Shown: in pieces, positions 1 to 5,877 of the stretch
Layout of the letters: every line of letters begins with the position of its first letter
Numbering within the stretch: position 1 is the stretch's first letter
Origin: Gemmobacter sp.
GTDB lineage: Bacteria; Pseudomonadota; Alphaproteobacteria; Rhodobacterales; Rhodobacteraceae
Length of the DNA stretch: 9,815 nt
NCBI GenBank assembly: GCA_003509785.1
Contig: DOMY01000072.1
Coordinates: forward strand, 1-9,815
Direction of reading: 5' to 3'
Translations under genes and position numbers: made by a program
Notes under the pieces: model-generated
The model's input: the letters and a program-made list of their open reading frames with translations, nothing else
What the model was told of the DNA's origin: nothing
The model's database searches: none

Positions 1-454
1 CCGGGGCGAGGGCGAAACCGAAGCCAAGTTCCTGAATCGGTTCGGGGTTCATCGCGGCCGTCATGGCAACGGCGCCGGCAGGCGGATGCACGGCGCGCAA
101 CAGGATCATCGCGGGGATCGCCAGCCCGACGGCAAGTGTGATCCGCAGGGCGGGATCGGTGATCGCAAGGCAGACCGCGACGCCGATCAGTGCGGCTGCG
201 GTATTGCCCACCACCGCCGACCAGGGCTGCGCCAGCGGGCTGTTGGGCACGGCAAACACCAGCACCGAGGTCGCGCCGAAAGGGGCGATGAGGTAAAGAC
301 CAAGCTGCAGGTCAATGGCGGGCGACAGCACGAATAGCGCCGCAATGCCCAGCCCGGCCAGCGCCCCCAGCCCGGCGCGCAGGGCTTCGCGCCAGGATCC
401 CGGCGGGATGGCGGGGCCAAGGGCGCGCAGAAGCCGTTTTCCAGGTGATGCCAT
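1..454 (-). CDS. HPP family integral membrane protein (3' end beyond window)
   Basis: The reading frame is open from an ATG at 454 to the window edge, giving the first 151 residues. After a basic N-terminus there are about four hydrophobic segments (near residues 26-47, 52-70, 78-98 and 102-120). The signature of the family, LLRAVHPPAGAVAM, has its HPP triplet at residues 123-125. It is preceded by the family-typical IAPFGATSVLVFAVP and by a PWSAVVGNTAAALIG segment. HPP proteins are inner-membrane proteins; some cyanobacterial and plastid members have been linked to nitrite transport, but for most the substrate is unknown, so no transport role is claimed. I chose the ATG at 454 because GGAAGGGGG lies just upstream. 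An in-frame ATG at 472 has no comparable ribosome binding site. It lies downstream of rpsO on the same strand but is separated from it by a terminator hairpin. A C-terminal CBS region, found in some members, would lie outside the window. Confidence 0.88.
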   Translation of the reverse strand, partial: MASPGKRLLRALGPAIPPGSWREALRAGLGALAGLGIAALFVLSPAIDLQLGLYLIAPFGATSVLVFAVPNSPLAQPWSAVVGNTAAALIGVAVCLAITDPALRITLAVGLAIPAMILLRAVHPPAGAVAMTAAMNPEPIQELGFGFALAP

Positions 455-519
455 GCCGGGGCCCCCTTCCATCCGCGATGACGCGGGGTTGGCGTAACGT
501 GGCGCGGGCGGCTTCACAA

Positions 520-533
520 CCTGCAAAGGCAGG
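520..533. repeat. short inverted repeat CCTGCaaagGCAGG
   Basis: A perfect 5-bp stem with a 4-nt loop lies between the rpsO terminator and the HPP gene. It differs by one base (third position of the loop) from the inverted repeat at 4398-4411 between rbfA and dapB. Either may be a small operator or RNA hairpin; the role is unknown. Confidence 0.4.
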
Positions 534-552
534 CGCAGAGGCGTAGAAAGCA

Positions 553-584
553 GAACGCCCGCACCTTGGCAGGCACGGGCGTTC
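553..584 (-). terminator. intrinsic terminator hairpin of rpsO
   Basis: On the minus strand GAACGCCCG pairs perfectly with CGGGCGTTC. Two wobble pairs and two G-C pairs extend this to a 13-bp stem closed by a TGCCAA loop. The stem is followed by the weakly T-rich TGCTTTCT. The hairpin begins 24 nt after the rpsO stop codon. It suggests that rpsO is mainly transcribed alone and that the HPP gene downstream needs readthrough or its own promoter. Confidence 0.8.
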
Positions 585-607
585 CAGGAAAAACCTTGGC
601 GTCAGCC

Positions 608-877
608 TTAGCGGCGCAGGCCCAGACGGGCGATCAGCGAAGCATAGCGCGCAGCGTCTTTGCCTTTCAGGTAGTCCAGCAGCTTGCGGCGCTGGGCGAC
701 GAGCATCAGAAGGCCACGACGCGAGTGGTTGTCCTTGCGGTGGGTCTTGAAATGCTCGGTCAGCGTCGCGATGCGCGAGCTGAGGATCGCAACCTGAACT
801 TCCGGCGAACCGGTATCGCCTTCTTTGGTGGCGTATTCCTGGATCAGGCGGGCTTTTTCTTCCACGGTGATCGACAT
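608..877 (-). CDS. rpsO: 30S ribosomal protein S15
   Basis: The 89-residue product is the normal length for S15. S15 is a primary-binding protein of the small subunit that contacts helices 20-22 of 16S rRNA and organises the platform with S6, S18 and S11. Family landmarks are the TGSPEVQ segment at residues 22-28, the HFKTHRKDNHSRRGLL stretch at 42-57 and the C-terminal RYASLIARLGLRR. The start at 877 is fixed by AAGGAG six bases upstream. In many bacteria rpsO is followed by pnp, but here a strong terminator and an HPP-family gene follow. A candidate promoter lies at 973-1001, giving a leader of about 90 nt that could carry autoregulation by S15, as known in several bacterial phyla. The identification is secure. 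Confidence 0.98.
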   Translation of the reverse strand: MSITVEEKARLIQEYATKEGDTGSPEVQVAILSSRIATLTEHFKTHRKDNHSRRGLLMLVAQRRKLLDYLKGKDAARYASLIARLGLRR

Positions 878-965
878 CGGGATCTCCTTTTCAGGGTTGG
901 TGTGACGGCACGAGCCGGGATGTCGTCCAGCAAGGCCCTTGGGTCCGCCGCGGATTCCGCTTCGG
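878..965 (-). promoter_or_regulatory. rpsO 5' leader, possible S15 autoregulatory RNA
   Basis: If transcription starts about 7 nt after the -10 hexamer at 973-978, rpsO has an untranslated leader of about 88 nt. Short self-complementary pieces are visible in it, such as TCCG-cgg-CGGA and CAAG-ggc-CTTG, followed by the AAGGAG ribosome binding site. S15 is known to bind its own mRNA leader in several lineages, with leader structures that differ between phyla. That this leader does so is inference, and I could not derive a confident fold by eye. Confidence 0.3.
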
Positions 966-972
966 ATGCGCG

Positions 973-1001
973 CCTATACGGGACTGGCGTGAAAAAGAAA
1001 A
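973..1001 (-). promoter_or_regulatory. candidate promoter of rpsO
   Basis: On the minus strand TATAGG (973-978) resembles a -10 element. A 17-nt spacer separates it from TTTTCT (996-1001), a poor -35 match. The surrounding DNA is less G/C-rich than the genes, as expected of a promoter region. It is the best -10 candidate upstream of rpsO but rests on the eye only. Confidence 0.4.
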
Positions 1002-1193
1002 GCCTGTTCTGCGGGCCAGATGATGCCGGGCCTTTTAACCAGTTTGCAAGATTTCGCCTTGCGCAGCTGGCTGAAAGGCCGGTTTTCTGCCATGATTTCC
1101 GGGGTAAATGCAGAACATTTCCAAGGGGTGGGCCTGCGGGAAAAGGTGGTCTGGGCAACGCTTGCCACGGTGCAGGCGGGGGTGTGGTGTGTG
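1002..1193. other. intergenic region upstream of the RTX gene
   Basis: Together with the rpsO leader and promoter this makes about 315 nt without an assigned gene. The RTX reading frame stays open back to an ATG at 1020. However, this stretch uses codons such as TTA, GTA and AAT that are rare in the neighbouring genes, and no good ribosome binding site precedes the ATGs at 1020, 1023 or 1092, so I treat it as upstream regulatory DNA. A weak promoter-like pair, GTTTTC at 1082-1087 and TAAATG at 1105-1110, is visible but not convincing. Confidence 0.5.
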
Positions 1194-2261
1194 ATGTTGG
1201 GATTGTTTGCCATTCTGGGGGCGCTGACGGCCGGGCTTATGCTGGATACCGTTTTCAGCTCTGACCGCGAGACGGAAACGGATGACGAGGATGACCTGCC
1301 AGAGCCGGAAGAGGCCGGGGCGGCAGGCCCGGGCGGGGATCTGCTGGATGATCCGGCCCCCGGCGGCGAGGCGGTGGGCGATGTAGGCCGCGATGCCGAC
1401 GGAGCACAGGTTGCGGCGGGGCGGGATGCGGTGGATGGCACTAGCGGCAATGACAAGCTGGCAGGCGGCGCCGGGGATGATGTGTTTCACGGGCGTGCCG
1501 GGCTGGATCAGATCGTGGCGCGGGGGGGCGATGACCGGCTGCTGGGTGGCGGCGGGCAGGACTATCTGTTCGGCGGCGCGGGTGCCGACAGCTTGCAGGG
1601 CCATGGCGGGGACGACCGGCTGGAGGGGGAAGGCGGCCATGATCTGCTGGCGGGCGGCGGCGGAGACGATGCGCTGGCCGGGCATGATGGCGCCGATACG
1701 CTGTCTGGCGGGGCGGGGGCGGATTCGCTGCTGGGCGGCATGGGGGCGGACGGCCTGTTCGACGGTGATGGCGACGACTGGCTGAATGGCGGTTTTGGCG
1801 ATGATCTGCTGCAGGGCAGTGCCGGGCAGGATACGCTGGATGGTGATTTCGGGGATGATACGCTGATCGGCCATGCCGGGGGCGCCGCGGATGCCGAAAC
1901 CGATTTCCTGAACGGCGGCGGCGGGGATGATCTGATGGTGATTGGCGGCGCCGATATCGCCACGGGCGGCGCGGGTGAGGATGCCTTTCGCCTGGGAGAC
2001 TGGCTGGCGCCGGGACAGCCAGCCCGGATCATGGATTTCGAACCTGGGGCCGACCGGCTGGAGCTGACCTATGATCCGGCGCTGCATCCTGATCCGCAGC
2101 TGGCGCTGGAGCCACAGGGCGAAGACATGGCGCTGTTGCTGGACGGGCAGGCGCTGGCGCTGATTTCGGGCGCCAAGGGCATGACACTGGCAGATATCCT
2201 GCTGGTGCCCGCCCCGCCTGTCGGTGGCCCGTCTGTCAGTACCCCGTCTCTCAGTGGTTGA
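1194..2261 (+). CDS. membrane-anchored acidic RTX (hemolysin-type) calcium-binding repeat protein
   Basis: The 355-residue product starts with one hydrophobic segment (MLGLFAILGALTAGLMLDTVF, residues 1-21). A very acidic linker follows (22-70, including TDDEDDLPEPEE). Residues 83-265 hold many nonapeptides of the GGxGxDxLx type, which in this family form parallel beta rolls that bind calcium between turns. A C-terminal module (278-295) contains MDFEPGADRLELTY, a common ending of such repeat regions. The start at 1194 is preferred because an AGGCGGGGG lies upstream and because short hydrophobic N-termini of this kind are typical of Rhodobacteraceae RTX-like proteins; the frame is open back to 1020. 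The final 11 bases overlap the end of truB, which converges on it. RTX proteins are usually exported by type I secretion with a C-terminal signal, but no such transporter is in the window, and the hydrophobic N-terminus is more consistent with a membrane anchor or an uncleaved signal. Ligand and role are unknown. Confidence 0.87.
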   Translation: MLGLFAILGALTAGLMLDTVFSSDRETETDDEDDLPEPEEAGAAGPGGDLLDDPAPGGEAVGDVGRDADGAQVAAGRDAVDGTSGNDKLAGGAGDDVFHGRAGLDQIVARGGDDRLLGGGGQDYLFGGAGADSLQGHGGDDRLEGEGGHDLLAGGGGDDALAGHDGADTLSGGAGADSLLGGMGADGLFDGDGDDWLNGGFGDDLLQGSAGQDTLDGDFGDDTLIGHAGGAADAETDFLNGGGGDDLMVIGGADIATGGAGEDAFRLGDWLAPGQPARIMDFEPGADRLELTYDPALHPDPQLALEPQGEDMALLLDGQALALISGAKGMTLADILLVPAPPVGGPSVSTPSLSG

Positions 2262-3156
2262 ACACGCGGCTGGGGTGCAGCTCGCCCGCGCGGTAGCTGC
2301 CCACCGCCACTGCCTTGCCCTGATACGAGGCCCAGGCTTCATCGCCATATTCCACGTTCGAGGCGATCACCATGCCGGGATTGCCGTTCTTCAGCCGCGC
2401 CGCACCTTCCGGCGTTGCGGGCAGTTCCGGCACATCGGCCAGACCGAGTTCCAGCGGCAGCAGATGCACATCCAGCGCCGGGGTCTTGGCGCCTGCCTCG
2501 ATGGTTTCCAGGCTTACCCCCTTGTCGGCCTCGAACGGGCCAGACCAGACGCGGCGCAGCCACAGCACATGGCCCAGACAGCCCAGAGCCTGCCCCAGAT
2601 CCCGTGCGATGGACCGGACATAGCCGCCCTTGCCGCAGACCATTTCCAGTTCGACATGATCGGCATCGGGGCGGGCGATCACCTCCAGGCTGTCCACCCA
2701 TAGCGGCCGGGCGACCAGATCCATTTCCACCCCTTCGCGCGCCAGATCATAGGCGCGTTCGCCTTCTACCTTCACGGCGGAAAACTGCGGCGGCACCTGC
2801 ATGATATCGCCACGGAACGCTGCCAATGCCTCGGCAATCGCGGCATCCTCGGGGCGGCTGTCGCTGGTGTCGATCACCGTGCCTTCGGCATCATCTGTCG
2901 TCGTCGCCTGGCCGAAGCGAATGACGAAGCGATAGCATTTCAGCGCATCGGTGATGTAGGGCACGGTCTTGGTGGCCTCGCCCAGGGCGATGGCCAGAAC
3001 GCCCGTCGCCGCCGGATCGAGCGTGCCGGCATGGCCTGCCTTCTGCGCATCGAAGGCCCATTTGACCTTGTTGACCACAGCGGTGGAGGTGATGCCCGCG
3101 GGCTTGTCGATCACGACCCAGCCTGAAACTGCCCGCCCCTTTTTTGTCCGCGCCAT
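2251..3156 (-). CDS. truB: tRNA pseudouridine(55) synthase TruB
   Basis: This cytoplasmic enzyme isomerises U55 in the T-loop of nearly all tRNAs and also acts as a tRNA-folding chaperone. The 301-residue product has the usual length. The N-terminal block GWVVIDKPAGITS is followed by the catalytic motif HAGTLDPAATGVLAIALGEAT, with the nucleophilic aspartate at residue 47. Next come the substrate-binding stretches VPPQFSAVKVEGERAYDLAREG and KGGYVRSIARDLG. The C-terminal part is PUA-like and ends in ELHPSRVFNH. GGAGG lies five bases before the ATG at 3156. It sits 51 nt downstream of the phosphodiester-glycosidase-like gene and on the same strand as rbfA, so the three probably form an operon. 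The linkage of truB with rbfA and rpsO is classical in bacteria. Confidence 0.97.
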   Translation of the reverse strand: MARTKKGRAVSGWVVIDKPAGITSTAVVNKVKWAFDAQKAGHAGTLDPAATGVLAIALGEATKTVPYITDALKCYRFVIRFGQATTTDDAEGTVIDTSDSRPEDAAIAEALAAFRGDIMQVPPQFSAVKVEGERAYDLAREGVEMDLVARPLWVDSLEVIARPDADHVELEMVCGKGGYVRSIARDLGQALGCLGHVLWLRRVWSGPFEADKGVSLETIEAGAKTPALDVHLLPLELGLADVPELPATPEGAARLKNGNPGMVIASNVEYGDEAWASYQGKAVAVGSYRAGELHPSRVFNH

Positions 3157-3207
3157 GATCGCCTCCGGTTCACGAAAGCCGCCTGCTAGCCCCCGCCTGA
3201 TGCAAGG

Positions 3208-3939
3208 TCAAGGTTTTGGCACCGCCAGCCCGACAATCGGCCCCATCGGCAGCCCGAAATCACTGCGCCGCAGCGCAGGCGCATAAAGCCGCGAGATCTT
3301 GCCATCGAAATACAGTGCATCCGGCAGATCCAGCGCATCGCGGAACAGCCGGCCGAAAGTATCGAAATTCACGGCGGATTCCGAAATGACAAAGACGGCG
3401 CGCTGGCCATCCGCCGAAACACCAACACCATTGCGGATATAGCGGCTGTCGCCATCGGGGATGAACCGGGGGTGCAGCTTGCCACCATTCACCAGCAGCG
3501 GCCCGGATTGCGTGGCAAAGCGGCAGGCCGGTGGCGATTTGGCGAAGGCCCGCGATTCGATCACCGCAAAACCATCTTCCCTGATGCAGAACACACCGTT
3601 CGGCAGCAGCCCGAAGTTCCCGCGGGAGGCGGGCAGCACGATCGGCGCCTGCTCTGCCCCGTTTTCCACATACAGGCCGACGGGCGCGCGATCCGGGTGA
3701 TACATGCCGGCATTCATGGCAAAGGCCAGCTGTCGGCCTTCGGCGGCCAGCGCGCGGTTCACCGCGCCAAAGCTGCCCAGCAGATCGCCTGACAGATCGC
3801 TGTGAAACAGCCGCAGATCCTGCCCCGCACGCACTTCGCAGAGCGTGTAGCCGGTACCTTCGAAGCGGGTGGTGGAACAGGGGGCGGCAGCGATGGCAGG
3901 CGTGGCCAGAAAGGCCAGCGCTGCCAGCAGCTTACGCAT
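3208..3939 (-). CDS. periplasmic phosphodiester glycosidase family protein (NAGPA/DUF2233)
   Basis: From the ATG at 3939 the product is 243 residues. A signal peptide (MRKLLAALAFLATPAIA, cleavage near residue 17) indicates export to the periplasm. The family hallmark MNAGMYHPDRAPVGLYVENG lies at residues 75-94, followed by SGPLLVNGG (145-153), RNGVGVSADG (169-178) and YFDGKISRLYAP (210-221). The domain is related to the mammalian enzyme that uncovers mannose-6-phosphate, and to bacterial YigE-like proteins; the bacterial substrate is generally unknown. Four cysteines (21, 34, 118, 139) could form two disulfides. The frame is open to an ATG at 3966, but the signal peptide favours 3939. That start overlaps the rbfA stop in ATGCGTAA, suggesting translational coupling. 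The gene lies between rbfA and truB in the same direction, so an envelope enzyme would be co-transcribed with ribosome and tRNA maturation genes. Confidence 0.88.
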   Translation of the reverse strand: MRKLLAALAFLATPAIAAAPCSTTRFEGTGYTLCEVRAGQDLRLFHSDLSGDLLGSFGAVNRALAAEGRQLAFAMNAGMYHPDRAPVGLYVENGAEQAPIVLPASRGNFGLLPNGVFCIREDGFAVIESRAFAKSPPACRFATQSGPLLVNGGKLHPRFIPDGDSRYIRNGVGVSADGQRAVFVISESAVNFDTFGRLFRDALDLPDALYFDGKISRLYAPALRRSDFGLPMGPIVGLAVPKP

Positions 3940-4378
3940 GATCCGCAGGGTCTGCGTCATCATCATCGTCGGGCTGTGCCAGATCGCGCTTCACCTTCTC
4001 GTCCGAGAACAGCCGCCGGGTTTCATCCAGCTGGTCATAGGTGCTGTCAGGGCGGAAGCGCAGGTCGGGCGCGTATTTCAGCGTCAGCTGCGCGCTGACA
4101 TGGCGGCGCAGTTCAAACCTGTTGCGGGCCAGCGCGGCAATCGCGTCTTCGACGGGAACAGACCCCATCAGCGGCATGACGTAAACCGTCGCCACCTTCA
4201 GGTCATTGGAACAGCGCACCTCACCCACGGTGATCGACATGCGGTTCAGCTCCGGGTCGTGGATTTCGGCCCGGTTCAACACGTCAGACAGGGTGCGGCG
4301 GATCAGTTCGCCGACGCGAAGCTGACGCTGGGTTGGGCCATCGCCCGAGGAGGTGCGGTTTTTCGACATGCGCCCCAT
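3932..4378 (-). CDS. rbfA: 30S ribosome-binding factor A
   Basis: RbfA binds immature 30S subunits with a KH-type fold, aids processing of the 5' end of 16S rRNA and is needed for cold adaptation. The 148-residue product has the typical N-terminal helix (QRQLRVGELIRRTLSDVL, 18-35), the central MSITVGEVRCSNDLKVATVYV (47-67) and the C-terminal hallmark LRFRPDSTYDQLDETRRLF (106-124). An aspartate-rich tail (DDDDDADPADHA) closes it, encoded by a short GAT/GAC run. Two in-frame ATGs are possible, 4378 and 4369 (MSKNRTS); neither has a strong ribosome binding site. It is the first gene of a probable rbfA, phosphodiester glycosidase, truB operon and is divergent from dapB. The usual neighbours nusA and infB are not here. 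Confidence 0.95.
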   Translation of the reverse strand: MGRMSKNRTSSGDGPTQRQLRVGELIRRTLSDVLNRAEIHDPELNRMSITVGEVRCSNDLKVATVYVMPLMGSVPVEDAIAALARNRFELRRHVSAQLTLKYAPDLRFRPDSTYDQLDETRRLFSDEKVKRDLAQPDDDDDADPADHA

Positions 4379-4397
4379 GTAAGGCTTTTGCGCAGCC

Positions 4398-4411
4398 CCT
4401 GCAACGGCAGG
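4398..4411. repeat. short inverted repeat CCTGCaacgGCAGG
   Basis: A perfect 5-bp stem with a 4-nt loop lies in the 89-bp region between the divergent rbfA and dapB genes. It differs from the inverted repeat at 520-533 in a single loop base. TTTT follows closely on the plus strand, but no upstream plus-strand gene needs a terminator here. It may be an operator shared by the two promoters. Confidence 0.4.
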
Positions 4412-4467
4412 CTTTTCCGGGCGCCGCCCAAGCGCTATGGGGGCGGTGCAGCAAGAAGGAGACGGCC

Positions 4468-5277
4468 ATGGGCGAACTGCCGGGAATCGTGATCACGGGC
4501 GCTTCGGGGCGCATGGGGCAGATGCTGATCCGCACCGTGCTGGACAGCGGCAAGGCGCGGCTGGTCGGCGCGGTGGAACGGCCGGGCAATCCCTGGATCG
4601 GGCGGGATCTGGGCGAATGTCTGGGTGGCGCCCCGCTTGGCCTTGCGGTCACCGATGATCCGCTGGACGCCTTTGCCAAGGCGCAGGCGGTGATTGATTT
4701 CACCTCGCCTGCGGCCACGGTGGAATTTGCGGCGCTGGCGGCACAGGCCCGCGCGGTGCATGTCATCGGCACCACCGGGCTGGAGCCTGAACATCTGGCA
4801 AAGATCGCCGCCGCCGCCCATCATGCGGTGATCGTGCGGGCCGGGAACATGAGCCTTGGCGTCAATCTTCTGGTGCAGCTGACGAAAAAGGTGGCGCAGG
4901 CGCTGGATGCGGATTGGGATGTGGAAATCATCGAAGCGCATCACGGCAAGAAGGTGGATGCGCCCTCTGGCACCGCGCTGATGCTGGGCGAGGCGGCCGC
5001 CGAAGGCCGGGGTGTGGCGCTGGCCGATGTGCGCGATTCGGGCCGCGACGGCATCACCGGCGCGCGCGTGCCCGGCGCCATCGGCTTTGCGGCCATCCGG
5101 GGGGGCGATATCGTGGGGGAACATGATGTGATGTTTGCCAGCCCGGGCGAACGCATCATCCTGCGCCATGTTGCCACCGACCGGGCCATCTTTGCGCGGG
5201 GCGCGCTGAAGGCGGCGCTTTGGGGGCAGGACAAGGCGCCCGGCGAATATTCCATGCTGGATGTGCTGGGGCTTTGA
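4468..5277 (+). CDS. dapB: 4-hydroxy-tetrahydrodipicolinate reductase
   Basis: DapB reduces the product of DapA with NAD(P)H in the cytoplasm, on the route to diaminopimelate for peptidoglycan and to lysine. The 269-residue product is of normal length. It starts with a Rossmann dinucleotide-binding loop (ITGASGRMGQ, 9-18). DFTSP (77-81) and GTTG (101-104) follow, then the active-site motif EAHHGKKVDAPSGTA (156-170). By alignment with the E. coli enzyme the catalytic residues are His158 and Lys162. The C-terminal FARGALKAALW is also conserved. The start at 4468 is set by AAGGAGA seven bases upstream; the longer open frame back to 4333 has no support. dapB is divergent from rbfA and followed by an intrinsic terminator. 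Confidence 0.97.
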   Translation: MGELPGIVITGASGRMGQMLIRTVLDSGKARLVGAVERPGNPWIGRDLGECLGGAPLGLAVTDDPLDAFAKAQAVIDFTSPAATVEFAALAAQARAVHVIGTTGLEPEHLAKIAAAAHHAVIVRAGNMSLGVNLLVQLTKKVAQALDADWDVEIIEAHHGKKVDAPSGTALMLGEAAAEGRGVALADVRDSGRDGITGARVPGAIGFAAIRGGDIVGEHDVMFASPGERIILRHVATDRAIFARGALKAALWGQDKAPGEYSMLDVLGL

Positions 5278-5278
5278 T

Positions 5279-5313
5279 CCGCGCGCGGCACTGTCGCGTG
5301 GCAAGTTTTTTTT
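5279..5313 (+). terminator. intrinsic terminator of dapB
   Basis: CCGCGCG (5279-5285) pairs with CGCGTGG (5295-5301) across a 9-nt loop, giving a 7-bp stem with one G-U pair. Four bases later there is a run of eight T (5306-5313). The stem begins one base after the dapB stop codon. This is the clearest rho-independent terminator in the window and separates dapB from the next plus-strand gene. Confidence 0.75.
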
Positions 5314-5322
5314 GCACAGGGT

Positions 5323-5351
5323 GTGAACTGTCCGGGGGGCTTTTGCGTAAT
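5323..5351 (+). promoter_or_regulatory. weak candidate promoter of the small secreted protein gene
   Basis: GTGAAC (5323-5328) and CGTAAT (5346-5351) are 17 nt apart and lie just after the dapB terminator. Each matches the vegetative consensus only partly. A promoter is expected here because the terminator isolates the gene from dapB. Confidence 0.25.
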
Positions 5352-5380
5352 GCAGAAGAACAGAACCGGAGGTTCCGCCC

Positions 5381-5746
5381 ATGCCGTGCCGCATCCCGCT
5401 GCTTGCCGCCCTGCTGACCCTCACCGCAAGCCCGGTGCTGGCCGATGGGTTTGAACCCGTGCGCGACCGCGATGCTTTCGTGGCGCTGGTCGAAGGCCGT
5501 GAATTGCGGCTGGGCCTGTTCCGTATCGGGTTGAATGTCATGCCAGATGGCAAGATCGAAGGGTCTGCCCTCGGCTGGCGCGTCACCGGCACATGGTCCT
5601 GGAAAGACGGCTATTTCTGCCGGGAAATGGAATGGAGCGGCAAGCCCATCCCCTATAACTGCCAGCTGGTCGAGGCCCGGGGAGACGAATTGCGCTTTAC
5701 GGTGGATCGCGGCGCAGGCGATTCCGCGGCCTTCCGGCTGCGCTGA
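5381..5746 (+). CDS. small secreted two-cysteine protein of unknown function
   Basis: The 121-residue product begins with a clear signal peptide (MPCRIPLLAALLTLTASPVLA, cleavage after residue 21), leaving about 100 mature residues. The mature part is compact and rich in aromatic residues and glycine. Recognisable stretches are GRELRLGLFRIGLNVMPDGKIEG (39-61), GWRVTGTWSWKDGYFCREMEW (65-85) and PYNCQLVEARGDELRF (91-106). Cys80 and Cys94 could form a disulfide in the periplasm. GGAGG lies eight bases before the ATG. It follows dapB in the same direction but behind a terminator, and converges on the DUF1674 gene. I recall, without being able to check, that short Rhodobacteraceae proteins of this type are sometimes labelled dihydrodipicolinate reductase; nothing in the sequence resembles DapB, so such a label would be an error carried over from the neighbour. 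Coding is supported by codon use, signal peptide and ribosome binding site. Confidence 0.85.
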   Translation: MPCRIPLLAALLTLTASPVLADGFEPVRDRDAFVALVEGRELRLGLFRIGLNVMPDGKIEGSALGWRVTGTWSWKDGYFCREMEWSGKPIPYNCQLVEARGDELRFTVDRGAGDSAAFRLR

Positions 5747-5840
5747 TCCTCGGGCGGCGCGGGTGTACCGTTCACGCCCCGCCGGTGTCCCGCCAGCGTC
5801 CCGCCTGTGTATTGTCATTCGCCACACCCCCAAGGCGATC

Positions 5841-5862
5841 GCGGGCTGAGATTTCTGCCCGC
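5841..5862 (+). terminator. possible terminator hairpin after the small secreted protein gene
   Basis: GCGGGC (5841-5846) and GCCCGC (5857-5862) form a perfect 6-bp stem with a 10-nt loop, followed by TTTCCT. It lies about 95 nt beyond the stop at 5746, in the 147-bp convergent gap. The T-run is poor, so termination may be rho-dependent. Confidence 0.35.
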
Positions 5863-5877
5863 TTTCCTGTGGGGAGA

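Noticed and set aside
1440..1980. Tandem repeat or CRISPR-like array
   Set aside because: The periodicity is 27 nt and in frame, reflecting RTX nonapeptides with varied codons. There are no identical repeats with unique spacers.
1035..2348. A 437-codon open frame antisense to the RTX gene
   Set aside because: It mirrors the repetitive GGxGxDxL codons of the RTX gene. Its product is a low-complexity series of IIP, QQ and RI repeats, and the sense frame has clear family motifs.
3955..3972. GAT/GAC microsatellite at the end of rbfA as a phase-variation tract
   Set aside because: It is only a few codons long and encodes the acidic tail of RbfA; such a short trinucleotide run is not expected to slip often and would stay in frame.
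4413..4441. Promoter for dapB (TTTTCC and TATGGG)
   Set aside because: The spacing of 17 nt is right but the -35 matches in only three of six positions, too weak to annotate in G/C-rich DNA.
4333..4467. N-terminal extension of dapB back to 4333
   Set aside because: The Rossmann motif begins nine residues after the ATG at 4468, which has AAGGAGA upstream. The extension overlaps the 5' end of rbfA.
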